49,517 nt of DNA, taken from NCBI GenBank assembly GCA_016933255.1, contig JAFGBF010000023.1, forward strand, positions 1 to 49,517. Direction: 5' to 3'. The translations under genes and the position numbers were made by a program. Position 1 is the first letter of the stretch. Each line of letters starts with the position of its first letter. This DNA is from Candidatus Krumholzibacteriota bacterium (GTDB taxonomy: Bacteria; Krumholzibacteriota; Krumholzibacteriia; Krumholzibacteriales; Krumholzibacteriaceae). The notes under the pieces were generated by a model, which saw only the letters and a list, made by a program, of their open reading frames with translations, was not told the origin of the DNA and did not search any database. This document shows positions 8,173 through 16,275 of the stretch, piece after piece.

Positions 8173-9531
8173 TTGATCAGAAGATCAGCAGCAGTGGCGG
8201 TCCGGTTCCTTGTCCTGTCGGTCATCCTGCAGATGGTGTCGGAGAATACGTACGCCGATGCGGCGCCTGCGTCGATGCAGGTCAGAAATATACGGTATTA
8301 TTCGGGCCCCGACCAGACACGAGTCGTCCTTGACCTGAACAGACCCTGCAATTACCAGGTCAGCGAAAGAAAAGATCCCGACCGCATAGTGATAGATATT
8401 CCTTCAGGGAGGTTCTCTCCGGGAGTAAAGGAAGTCACGGTCGGAGACGGCGTCCTGGCAAGAATACGAGTCAACAGGTTGAAAAAAGGAGCGCAGGTAG
8501 TGCTCGACCTGCCCCGGGTGCCTGAGTATAAATATTATACTCTCGGACCGAATGCTGTACATCCGGACCGGATAGTCATCGACCTCAAGAAATCGATCAC
8601 AAAGGTCGAAAGGATGGAAAGGGAGGCCAGGGCTGAAAAAGTCGCCAACAGCGGCGACATGATCGTTATTATCGATCCGGGACACGGAGGCAGCAAGCCG
8701 GGCACTTCCTCAAGAAACGGCCTCCTTGAAAAGACTGTCGCGCTCGATATCTCAAGGAAGATCAAGGCTGCTGTAGATTCGTATGCCGGATTCAGGGCTG
8801 TTCTGACGCGCAGCGGCGATTACGATGTCAGTCTTGCCGACAGGATAAAGATCGCAAGAAGCCACGGAGGGTGCTGTTTTGTCAGCATCCATCTGAATGG
8901 AGCACCATCGTCCAGGCCTCGCGGGTCGGAGATATATTACCTCTCTGTAGAAGGTGCAAGAGACGAGAATTCGGTCGCTCTCGAGGAGAGAGAGAATATG
9001 ATCCTGGAGATGGGAGAGGAAGGGGAGGTACTCAATGACGATATTGAATGGATACTCGGTGACTGGGGCAGAAAGGAAGCGATGAGTCAGAGTTTTGCGC
9101 TGTCGCAGAGTATTGCAGGCAGGCTGAAGGGTTTAAGGTCTGTTCCTTTCCGGGGAATAAAGCAGGGGAATTTTGTTATTCTCAGAAATCTGCAGAAACC
9201 CTCGGTCCTGGTGGAGGTCGCGTTTCTGACTAATAGAAATGACGTATCCCTGATGAGGAAAGATAAGATCAAGGAAGAGTACGCCGAAGCGATAGCTGCA
9301 GGAATCGTAGAGTATCTTCTGGCAAATCCTCCCGAGGGGAGCGGGATATCTCCCGCAAAAATGCTTACACATACTGTATCCCGGGGAGAAACACTGGGCC
9401 TTATCGCTCAGAGGTATGGGGTTACCGTAAGCGAGATCTGTGACCTTAACGGGATCCAGCGCAGCTCCACCATCCGTCCGGGACAAAAACTGAGAGTAAT
9501 ACGGAAAACAGTCAGATCTACAGGTTCCTGA
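8173..9531 (+). CDS. N-acetylmuramoyl-L-alanine amidase with AMIN, Amidase_3 and LysM domains
   Basis: This 452-residue exported enzyme removes the stem peptide from N-acetylmuramic acid during cell separation or wall turnover. A signal peptide (about 1-29) precedes an AMIN domain (about 36-140), which in relatives targets the septum or outer membrane. The Amidase_3 domain spans about 163-385, with zinc ligands H171 ('DPGHGG'), E186 and H240 ('SIHLNG') and the catalytic E348 ('LVEVAF'). A LysM domain (398-443, 'HTVSRGETLGLIAQRYGV') binds glycan. Having both AMIN and LysM resembles AmiC/AmiA-type cell-division amidases. The start is TTG at 8173, preceded at 9 bases by GGAAGGG. Confidence 0.92.
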   Translation: MIRRSAAVAVRFLVLSVILQMVSENTYADAAPASMQVRNIRYYSGPDQTRVVLDLNRPCNYQVSERKDPDRIVIDIPSGRFSPGVKEVTVGDGVLARIRVNRLKKGAQVVLDLPRVPEYKYYTLGPNAVHPDRIVIDLKKSITKVERMEREARAEKVANSGDMIVIIDPGHGGSKPGTSSRNGLLEKTVALDISRKIKAAVDSYAGFRAVLTRSGDYDVSLADRIKIARSHGGCCFVSIHLNGAPSSRPRGSEIYYLSVEGARDENSVALEERENMILEMGEEGEVLNDDIEWILGDWGRKEAMSQSFALSQSIAGRLKGLRSVPFRGIKQGNFVILRNLQKPSVLVEVAFLTNRNDVSLMRKDKIKEEYAEAIAAGIVEYLLANPPEGSGISPAKMLTHTVSRGETLGLIAQRYGVTVSEICDLNGIQRSSTIRPGQKLRVIRKTVRSTGS

Positions 9532-9547
9532 TCTGTGAGGTGAAACG

Positions 9548-10582
9548 ATGAATTATGAACGGTTGCGCAGGGCTCTTGTGAGAAATACGGGAGCCAAGAT
9601 CGCATCACTTGTCTTTGCGATATTTTTATGGCTTCATGTGACAGCGCAACAGGGCGAAAGCCAGTCGTTCCGGGTACCTCTCCATCTTACCGGAATCCCG
9701 GACAGCCTTACGATCATTCACAAAGTCCCGGGAGAGATCGGGGTCACTATCAGGGGTCCGAGGAGCAGTCTTCTTAAATTGAGGCTTCAGGGGAGCCTCA
9801 AGGCTACAGTAGATATTTCCATGGCAAAGAAGGGAAGGGAGAATATCCTTCTCTCACCGGCAATACTGAACCTTTCGGAAGACTTCGATCCCAGGGATAT
9901 AACCTTTGACGATCCAAAGTCGCTCTCCCTGAATTTTGAGCAGGTAATTACAAAATCGGTTCCCGTCAGGATAGCATATAAAGGCGGTAAACCGGAGAAT
10001 ATAATCGTTTCCAGAAACCCGGTGGTCATACCGGCAAGGGTACAGGTGAGAGGCGCTTCGAGCGTAATCAGCGCGATCGATTTTCTTTCGACCGCAGAGA
10101 TCGATATCCGCAGTAAAAGAGGGAAGATCTCGGAAGAAAGCGAACTGATGCGGGGAGGGAGGGAAATAAGCATTGTCCCCCCGATCGTACTTGTGGAAAT
10201 GGAGATTCACAAAAGGATCAGCAGGACACTGGCCAATATACCCCCGACTCTCCTTCAGGATAATGCAGATCTCTCGGTTGAATACTCTCCGAGGGTCGTA
10301 TCTATTACGATAGAGGGCGCGGAAGATATCATCAGGAAGGTCGTAGTAGACGACGTCTCGGTGATACTCAATATAACGGCGCATGAACCGGGGAAATATC
10401 AGATCGTCCCCGAGGTGATAGTACCCGGCGGAATCGAAAAATATTTTCTCGATACTGATCTGTTCGAAATAACGATTTCCGCAGGTCGCCGGGAAAAAGG
10501 GAAGGCCTCCGCCAGCTCTGATGAGAGTAGGGACGGGGACAATTCCGGGACGAAGGAACAGAGACAGGTGATAGAGGAATGA
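9548..10582 (+). CDS. YbbR-domain protein (CdaR-like)
   Basis: A 344-residue protein with one N-terminal membrane helix (about 17-34, 'KIASLVFAIFLWLHVTAQQG') and an extracytoplasmic region of repeated YbbR domains ('VPLHLTGIPDSLTI', 'SVPVRIAYKG', then further repeats). In Firmicutes the YbbR protein CdaR controls the cyclic-di-AMP synthase CdaA and the two genes are adjacent. Here no CdaA gene adjoins it; its neighbours are an amidase and a PhnD-like protein. The C-terminal ~25 residues are charged and low in complexity. It starts 16 bases after the amidase stop, and its TGA overlaps the next ATG, so it is probably co-transcribed with both. Confidence 0.85.
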   Translation: MNYERLRRALVRNTGAKIASLVFAIFLWLHVTAQQGESQSFRVPLHLTGIPDSLTIIHKVPGEIGVTIRGPRSSLLKLRLQGSLKATVDISMAKKGRENILLSPAILNLSEDFDPRDITFDDPKSLSLNFEQVITKSVPVRIAYKGGKPENIIVSRNPVVIPARVQVRGASSVISAIDFLSTAEIDIRSKRGKISEESELMRGGREISIVPPIVLVEMEIHKRISRTLANIPPTLLQDNADLSVEYSPRVVSITIEGAEDIIRKVVVDDVSVILNITAHEPGKYQIVPEVIVPGGIEKYFLDTDLFEITISAGRREKGKASASSDESRDGDNSGTKEQRQVIEE

Positions 10583-11496
10583 ATACAGCCCAGGCTCTTC
10601 CCCCTCAAAATAGAGGCAGCCGGAGATTGTGGTCTAATATCCTTCTGTATGCCGTAGTGGTCCTGCTGGCTGCCGCAGCGAATTTCTTTGAACCTGACTA
10701 TATGGCACAGGTTCCGATCCGGATCGGCATATCTGCATATGATTCGGCTTTCGCAGCTCCGATTCTTGAAAGGTACTCGGATCTGATAATGGAAAAAGGG
10801 GGGGGAGATATCATATGGCGGTATTTTGGTGAGGACGAGGATCCGGCAGGGTGCGACTTTTACCTTATGACTTCTATCCAGGCGAGAGATGCAGTCGATT
10901 CCGGGATGATGAAGATATCTCTTGCCGGTTCGGCGACTGATGCCCGAAGCCATTCTTTCGGAGTTGTGATCGCACGCGGAGGGACAAGACTGAAAGACCT
11001 GAACGGGGGAAAATTTATATTTACGTCCAGGTATTCCGCATCAGGGTTTCTTTCTCCTCTCTCCGCTCTTATCGATCAGGGGGTAGATACAGGTCCGGAA
11101 TCAGAAGATATTTTTTTTACAGGGTGTCGTTCGTGTGATGAGAAGGTCGTCTACGGTGTCCTCTTCGGCAGATATTCGGCGGGAGGGATAAGCCTTGACA
11201 GGTTCAGGAAGATAGAATCCCTTGGCGGATTTGACAGCGGAGAACTCTCTGTCCTATTAACCGGGCCTTCTGTACAGGAGATATTCCTCGTTGCTTCCGC
11301 GGGTATAGAGCGATGGAAAGAAAAAGGCTTTCTTGACAGACTTCCGTCTATTACGGAGGGCGCTCCGCCATCTTTGAAAAACGATCTTGTTTCGATCGGA
11401 ATAGCAGGGTTCATTCCGGCAGATGAGAATTCTCTGGAATTCCTGGATAAATATTTCGATCGTACGGCGGCAGGGTCGATTCATCATTTTCCATGA
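10579..11496 (+). CDS. Membrane-anchored PhnD-like periplasmic binding protein
   Basis: A 305-residue protein with one hydrophobic segment (about 19-41) that reads as an uncleaved anchor or a signal peptide. It is followed by a PhnD-like (phosphate/phosphonate ABC binding protein) fold: 'PIRIGISAYDSAFAAPILERY' at the start of lobe 1, 'FTSRYSASGFLSPLSAL' matching the family's ligand loop, and 'VVYGVLFGRYSAGGISLDRF' in lobe 2. No ABC permease or ATPase is in this window, so transport is doubtful. Such orphan proteins sometimes serve as sensors, but that is inference. It overlaps the YbbR gene by 4 bases (ATGA). Confidence 0.72.
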   Translation: MNTAQALPPQNRGSRRLWSNILLYAVVVLLAAAANFFEPDYMAQVPIRIGISAYDSAFAAPILERYSDLIMEKGGGDIIWRYFGEDEDPAGCDFYLMTSIQARDAVDSGMMKISLAGSATDARSHSFGVVIARGGTRLKDLNGGKFIFTSRYSASGFLSPLSALIDQGVDTGPESEDIFFTGCRSCDEKVVYGVLFGRYSAGGISLDRFRKIESLGGFDSGELSVLLTGPSVQEIFLVASAGIERWKEKGFLDRLPSITEGAPPSLKNDLVSIGIAGFIPADENSLEFLDKYFDRTAAGSIHHFP

Positions 11497-11581
11497 GACC
11501 GGTTCCGGCAGGTCAGCCGGGCAGAGAAGACAGGCAATCGTTTTGCCGGTCATTATTGAAAAAGGTATAAAGGTCGTTTAA

Positions 11582-11971
11582 ATGAATTTAAGGATCAAAC
11601 GCTGGCTCCCGTTATTCGTGTGGGTCGCGATCATATTCGGAGCTTCCTCTATCCCCGGTGTAGTGACGGATGACGTCAAACTGCCTATGGATTTTGACAA
11701 GCTTATCCACTTTCTCGAGTATATGGTTTTTGCTGTTCTATTCTATCGCGGATTGAGTTACGATAGCGGGAAAGTCAACTGGATCCTGTGTTCTGTTGTC
11801 ATATTGACAGGCGGAGGAATCGCGGGGCTTGATGAGATGTATCAGAGTTATATACCGGGCCGCGATTCGAGTATATTTGATCTTATTGCTGATTTTGCCG
11901 GTGTGGTCGCCGGTTCCGTCTTTGCTGTACTGAAGCATGTGAGGAAAGTCAAAAGGGGACGAACGGGATGA
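11582..11971 (+). CDS. VanZ-like membrane protein
   Basis: A 129-residue protein with about four membrane helices. The VanZ-family signatures are visible: 'DKLIHFLEYMVFAVLFYRG' and 'DEMYQSYIPGRDSSIFDLIAD' followed by a glycine-rich last helix. VanZ itself gives low-level teicoplanin resistance, but chromosomal family members have no settled role; an envelope or cell-wall function fits the neighbours. The gene follows an 85-base gap after the PhnD-like gene and overlaps hisS by ATGA. Confidence 0.82.
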   Translation: MNLRIKRWLPLFVWVAIIFGASSIPGVVTDDVKLPMDFDKLIHFLEYMVFAVLFYRGLSYDSGKVNWILCSVVILTGGGIAGLDEMYQSYIPGRDSSIFDLIADFAGVVAGSVFAVLKHVRKVKRGRTG

Positions 11972-13236
11972 GATTTAAAAGGCCCCGAGGCACCCAGGAT
12001 ATTTTCGGCGACAGAATGGATCGCTGGAATATCATGGAAAAGAGACTGATCGAACTTGCCGCCAGGTTCGGGTACACCGAGATAAGGACACCAGTCTTCG
12101 AAGTTTCAGATCTGTTTATAAGGGCGGTCGGTGAAGGCAGTGATATAGTCTCGAAGGAGATGTATACATTCAGGGATAAAAAGAAAAGGAGCCTTACCCT
12201 CAGGCCTGAGAATACCGCCCCGGTCATGAGGGCCTTTCTGGAGAATGGCCTGCATCGAAGAGGAGGCATAACAAGATTTTTCTATATCGGTCCGATGTTC
12301 CGTTATGACAGGCCGCAGGCCGGGAGGTTCAGGCAGTTCCACCAGTTCGGCGTAGAGGCTCTGGGGTCTTCGAATCCCGGTATCGATGCCGAGATAATCG
12401 ACCTCAGTCTGGAGGTCTACAAGGCTTTCGGATTCAGAGGGCTCGAAGTAAGGCTTAACAGCGTCGGTTGCCCGAAATGCCGTCCCTCATTCATCGAGAC
12501 TCTTCAGTCGTCCCTGAGCGGACTCGGGAAAGAACTGTGTGACGCCTGTTCGGAAAGAGCGGTCACCAATCCGCTGAGGGTCTTCGACTGCAAGGATTGT
12601 GATGATGTCAAAAAAAAACTGCCGGTGATAACTGATAACCTCTGCGACGAGTGCATGATGCATTTTAAAGAGCTTCAGAGCCTTCTTACTGACATGAGGA
12701 TCTCTTTTGTGATCGACCCTCTTCTGGTAAGGGGGCTGGATTATTACACAAAGACCGCTTTTGAGATCCTTCACCCCGGAGCAGGGGCGCAGAACGCTCT
12801 CTGCGGCGGCGGACGATATGACGGGCTGGCGGAAGACTGCGGAGGGCCTTTTATACCTGCGATAGGGTTTTCATCAGGATTGGAACGTCTTCTCGATAAT
12901 ATTCCCGATGATGCGCTGGATCTTTCAACAGGAAGGAAGACCGATCTTTTCTTTGCGGTCCCTGATCAGGAGTTCTGCGCAAAGGCAATGAACCTTGCCT
13001 CGGAACTGAGAGGCGCGGGATTTTCCATTGAAGTGGAATTGTCGGGGAGAGCGATGAAAAAACAGCTGAAAACGGCCTCTGAGTCGGGTGCCTGCTACAC
13101 TCTCATCCTCGGTAATGACGAGATGGAGAAAGATGGCGTAACAATAAAGGATATGGAGACAGGCGGACAGGTCCTCGTCCCATTCGACGAAGTCGTAAGA
13201 TATATAAAGAGAGGAAGGAAAGAAAAGTTTGAGTGA
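11968..13236 (+). CDS. hisS: Histidyl-tRNA synthetase
   Basis: This class II synthetase charges tRNA-His. The 422-residue length is usual for the bacterial enzyme. It begins 'RPRGTQDIFGD' and carries motif 1 ('GYTEIRTPVFE'), motif 2 ('FFYIGPMFRYDRPQAGRFRQ'), the histidine-binding 'LVRGLDYYTKTAFEI' and motif 3 ('GFSSGLERL'), with a C-terminal anticodon-binding domain from about 325. Four Cys-x2-Cys pairs occur around 172-230 ('CPKC', 'CDAC', 'CKDC', 'CDEC'), suggesting a metal-binding insert. It overlaps VanZ upstream and aspS downstream, so hisS and aspS are probably coupled. Confidence 0.96.
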   Translation: MRFKRPRGTQDIFGDRMDRWNIMEKRLIELAARFGYTEIRTPVFEVSDLFIRAVGEGSDIVSKEMYTFRDKKKRSLTLRPENTAPVMRAFLENGLHRRGGITRFFYIGPMFRYDRPQAGRFRQFHQFGVEALGSSNPGIDAEIIDLSLEVYKAFGFRGLEVRLNSVGCPKCRPSFIETLQSSLSGLGKELCDACSERAVTNPLRVFDCKDCDDVKKKLPVITDNLCDECMMHFKELQSLLTDMRISFVIDPLLVRGLDYYTKTAFEILHPGAGAQNALCGGGRYDGLAEDCGGPFIPAIGFSSGLERLLDNIPDDALDLSTGRKTDLFFAVPDQEFCAKAMNLASELRGAGFSIEVELSGRAMKKQLKTASESGACYTLILGNDEMEKDGVTIKDMETGGQVLVPFDEVVRYIKRGRKEKFE

Positions 13237-15040
13237 GAGGAAGATATATCACTTTGGAAAGCAGTGGAAACGTTCCGGCGGGTGCGGAGAACTTTCCGCC
13301 GGGGATGAAGGGAAAAGGGTGACGCTCGCCGGATGGGTCAAAAAGGTGCGCGAGTTCGGGGACCTGACATTTGTGGACTTGTGGGACAGGAGCGGACTTG
13401 TGCAGCTTACCGCAGAGGTCGGAAAACCCGGGATGCACAGGATCTTCAGATCTTTGAAATCGGAAGATGTGGTCGCTGTTACCGGCAAGGTGACAAAAAG
13501 GCCTGCCGATATGATCAACAGCAGGATGGCGACCGGAGAGATCGAGGTTGAAGTGGATGATGCCGAGATATTCAGCCGCAGCAAGGTCCCTCCTTTTAAT
13601 GTAACCGATAAGGGTAAGGTAAACGACGATTTGAGGCTTAGATACAGATACCTCGACTTGAGGCGGGATTCGATGCAGGCAAACCTCAGGCTTCGGCATG
13701 ATCTTTCCATCTGTGTAAGGAATTTTCTTTCCGGCGAAAATTTTCTCGAGATAGAGACCCCCATGCTGGTCAGAAGAACTCCCGAAGGGGCAAGGGATTA
13801 TCTTGTTCCGAGCAGACTGCAGCCGGGAAAATTCTACGCGCTTCCGCAATCTCCCCAGCTTTACAAGCAGATCCTGATGGTATCGGGATGCGACAGGTAT
13901 TTTCAGCTTGCCAGGTGTCTCAGGGATGAGGATCTGAGAGCAGACAGACAGCCTGAACACACCCAGATCGATATCGAGATGAGTTTTATCTCGGAGGATG
14001 ATATTTTTGATATTGCCGAACGGCTGATGAAAAGAATATTCTCGGAGGTAATGGGGATAGAGCTTCAGATCCCTTTTCCCAGGATGGAATACGATGAAGT
14101 AATGTCAAGGTACGGAAGCGACAAACCGGATCTCAGATTCGGTCTTGAGATCATCGATTGCACCGATATCTTCCGGGACAGCGGTTTCGGCGCTTTCGCT
14201 TCCGAGATCGAAACAGGCGGTGTAGCAAGGGGGATCTCGTTTGAGAAAGGCGCTTCTTTTTCGAACAGCCAGATCAAAAAACTTGAAAAAACTGTCAAGG
14301 GGTATGGAGCGAAAGGGCTTGCCTGGCTGAAGATAGAGGAAGGGGCGATCTCGTCCCCTGTCGAAAAATACATCTCTGATACTGAAAAAAAAGAACTTAT
14401 CGATCTGTTCGGGATTCCAGCGAAAGGGTCATCCCTGCTTCTCCTTGTCGCGGGGGCAAAGAATACAGTCGAAAAGGCTGTCGGTCAGTTGAGAGTCGAT
14501 CTGGGCACCGCATACCTTACCGAAGGGAACAGGGAATTTAATTTCCTGTGGGTCAACAGGTTCCCCCTGTTTGTAAGATCGGATGGCGGAAGCTGGGAAC
14601 CTGCTCACCATATCTTTTCGATGCCGCTTGAAGATGACATCGGACTCCTTGAAAAGGATCCCGGTGGTATCAGGGGACACCTGTATGATCTTGTCTGTAA
14701 CGGTGTCGAGCTTGGTTCGGGATCTATCCGTATTCATGACAGAGAGCTTCAGGAGAGGCTTTTCAGTGTGATAGGGATAGGAAGGGAAGAGTCAGAGAGA
14801 AAATTCGGATTCCTTCTTGAGGCGTTCGAATACGGGGCTCCTCCCCATGGAGGGATCGCTGTAGGAGTCGATCGTCTTTCGATGATATTATGCGGTGAAA
14901 GCTCTATCAGGGATTTTATCGCTTTTCCCAAGACGCAGAGCGCTACATCTCTGATGGAAGGGGCTCCATCGGAGGTGGAGGATGAACTGCTCAGGGAACT
15001 GCATATAGAGGTAATAAAAGGGAACGACAGGGAAGAATAA
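13229..15040 (+). CDS. aspS: Aspartyl-tRNA synthetase
   Basis: This class II synthetase charges tRNA-Asp, and in organisms lacking AsnRS it may also charge tRNA-Asn. The 603-residue protein has an N-terminal OB-fold anticodon domain (about 25-135, 'VTLAGWVKKVREFGDLTFVDLWDRSG'), a class II core with motif 2 ('FQLARCLRDEDLRADRQPEHTQIDIEMSF', in part), the bacterial GAD insert (about 290-420) and motif 3 ('GGIAVGVDRLSMIL'). The start is TTG at 13229, inside the last codons of hisS; GAGGAAGGAA lies 9-19 bases before it, and no in-frame ATG follows before the conserved OB-fold. The next gene is over 120 bases away. Confidence 0.95.
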   Translation: MSERKIYHFGKQWKRSGGCGELSAGDEGKRVTLAGWVKKVREFGDLTFVDLWDRSGLVQLTAEVGKPGMHRIFRSLKSEDVVAVTGKVTKRPADMINSRMATGEIEVEVDDAEIFSRSKVPPFNVTDKGKVNDDLRLRYRYLDLRRDSMQANLRLRHDLSICVRNFLSGENFLEIETPMLVRRTPEGARDYLVPSRLQPGKFYALPQSPQLYKQILMVSGCDRYFQLARCLRDEDLRADRQPEHTQIDIEMSFISEDDIFDIAERLMKRIFSEVMGIELQIPFPRMEYDEVMSRYGSDKPDLRFGLEIIDCTDIFRDSGFGAFASEIETGGVARGISFEKGASFSNSQIKKLEKTVKGYGAKGLAWLKIEEGAISSPVEKYISDTEKKELIDLFGIPAKGSSLLLLVAGAKNTVEKAVGQLRVDLGTAYLTEGNREFNFLWVNRFPLFVRSDGGSWEPAHHIFSMPLEDDIGLLEKDPGGIRGHLYDLVCNGVELGSGSIRIHDRELQERLFSVIGIGREESERKFGFLLEAFEYGAPPHGGIAVGVDRLSMILCGESSIRDFIAFPKTQSATSLMEGAPSEVEDELLRELHIEVIKGNDREE

Positions 15041-15089
15041 GGAATTTTCAGGCATATCTTTTGCATCGGTCCGCTTTAAGGCTTTTTGC

Positions 15090-15118
15090 TTGACATGGTA
15101 TCAGTTCGATAGTAACGT
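15090..15118 (+). promoter_or_regulatory. Candidate promoter of the small envelope-protein pair
   Basis: A perfect TTGACA (15090-15095) is followed after 17 bases by TAACGT (15113-15118). The ATG at 15163 lies about 40 bases downstream of the expected transcription start. Confidence 0.45.
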
Positions 15119-15162
15119 AGTGTTTGGTGAAAAGAATGTAATTGCCGGGAGGATTGTAAGTT

Positions 15163-15453
15163 ATGAAAATTGTTGGAAAGGTGAATATCTTATTGGTTCT
15201 GCTTGTCATAGCTGTGGGGTCGAATTTCGGATGTAAGCCGGCGCCGCCATGCGAGACAAGCCTTGTCACCCTGGATGAGACCAGGCTTGACGCCGAGACG
15301 TTTGAAAAGGAAGCGGCCGAGACCGGTAGGAGTGTGGATGATCTCGAGGCCAAACTGGCAAAGAAATCGCAGGAGGTCGAAGCGGTCAAGGATGATCCTG
15401 AGAGGCTTGAGAAAAAGCTTTATGAACTGAAAAAAGGCAGTGGCAGGGATTAA
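15163..15453 (+). CDS. Small putative lipoprotein with coiled coil
   Basis: A 96-residue protein with a hydrophobic signal (about 7-23) and Cys24 in 'SNFGC'. The -3 position is Asn, so the lipobox is imperfect. The mature part is almost entirely a charged helix ('DDLEAKLAKKSQEVEAVKDD') like short coiled-coil lipoproteins. It begins 27 bases before the LysM protein's start and probably shares its transcript, so an envelope spacer or partner role is likely but unproven. I do not recognise a named family. Confidence 0.65.
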   Translation: MKIVGKVNILLVLLVIAVGSNFGCKPAPPCETSLVTLDETRLDAETFEKEAAETGRSVDDLEAKLAKKSQEVEAVKDDPERLEKKLYELKKGSGRD

Positions 15454-15479
15454 GAGGAGTTTATCCAAGGAGAGACTGA

Positions 15480-16190
15480 ATGTTTGGGAAAAGAGCTTTA
15501 ATAATATTTGTTTTCGTTCCAGTCATCCTGGTTTTTGGTGCCGGCTGCAGCCGATACACTCCGACTCCTATCGATATTACAGCTGGCGAGTATTACGAGG
15601 ATGAGGAATATCAGAAACTTTCAGGAAAAGACAGGGAAGCATATTGTCTGAATCTTGCGAAGGAACTTGATTCTCTCGAGTCGAGGTCGACTGATGCCCA
15701 GGCTCAGCTTGAGCAGAACAGGGAAGATATTTCAAGACTTACTCAGGAGCTCCGGGACAAGGAGAGGGAGTATGTCAATCTTACAACCAACATTGCCGAG
15801 CTCAGCGGACAGATATCCGCCCTTGAAGCGCTTCCCAAGGAGTGGAAGCTTATCTATGGAGAATGTCTGTGGACTCTTGCGGGTTATGAGGAGATATACG
15901 GGGATCCGCTGAAATGGACAAGGATCTGGAGAGCAAACTACGATATGATCGAGGATCCCGACTGGGTGCTTGCCGGCTGGACTCTGACTATACCGAGGCA
16001 CTGGCCGAGAAGGTACAGCGTTGCCCAGGACGACTGGCTTGCCAGGATCGCCGGGTACTGGGAGATATACGGCAACTACCGCAAGTGGACGGTGCTCTAT
16101 GAAGCCAACAAAAATCAGATCAACGACCCGGATCTGATCTTCCCCGGCCAGGAGATCATCGTCCCCAGGGAAGCCTACCCGTCGGAATGA
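15480..16190 (+). CDS. LysM-repeat envelope lipoprotein
   Basis: A 236-residue protein with a signal peptide and probable lipid-attachment Cys23 ('FGAGC'). It has a coiled coil at about 55-120 ('EQNREDISRLTQELRDKERE') and two tandem LysM-like domains (about 125-175 and 180-232). Each domain follows the pattern 'L-x-IAGYxEIYGxxxKWxxIxxAN-xDPDxxxxGxxLxIP'. LysM domains bind peptidoglycan N-acetylglucosamine, so the protein could tie the outer membrane to the wall. AAGGAGA lies 7 bases before the ATG. It pairs with the small lipoprotein gene upstream. Confidence 0.85.
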   Translation: MFGKRALIIFVFVPVILVFGAGCSRYTPTPIDITAGEYYEDEEYQKLSGKDREAYCLNLAKELDSLESRSTDAQAQLEQNREDISRLTQELRDKEREYVNLTTNIAELSGQISALEALPKEWKLIYGECLWTLAGYEEIYGDPLKWTRIWRANYDMIEDPDWVLAGWTLTIPRHWPRRYSVAQDDWLARIAGYWEIYGNYRKWTVLYEANKNQINDPDLIFPGQEIIVPREAYPSE

Positions 16191-16220
16191 AAGAGACGGT
16201 AGAGCAAGGACTTATATTTT

Positions 16221-16255
16221 AAACTCTTGGTTTGTTTCGGGCAGGCCAGGAGTTT
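16221..16255 (+). terminator. Hairpin between the LysM gene and phoH
   Basis: AAACTCTTGG (16221-16230) pairs with 16246-16255 over 10 positions with one G-U pair, loop 15 bases, followed by 'tctatt'. It could end the LysM transcript or act within the phoH leader. Confidence 0.45.
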
Positions 16256-16275
16256 TCTATTAAAGGGGAACAGGT

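Noticed and set aside
13103..13960. Minus-strand frame of 285 codons across hisS and aspS
   Set aside because: Both plus-strand genes are certain from their motifs, and the antisense product is rich in Pro/His/Arg with no known domain.
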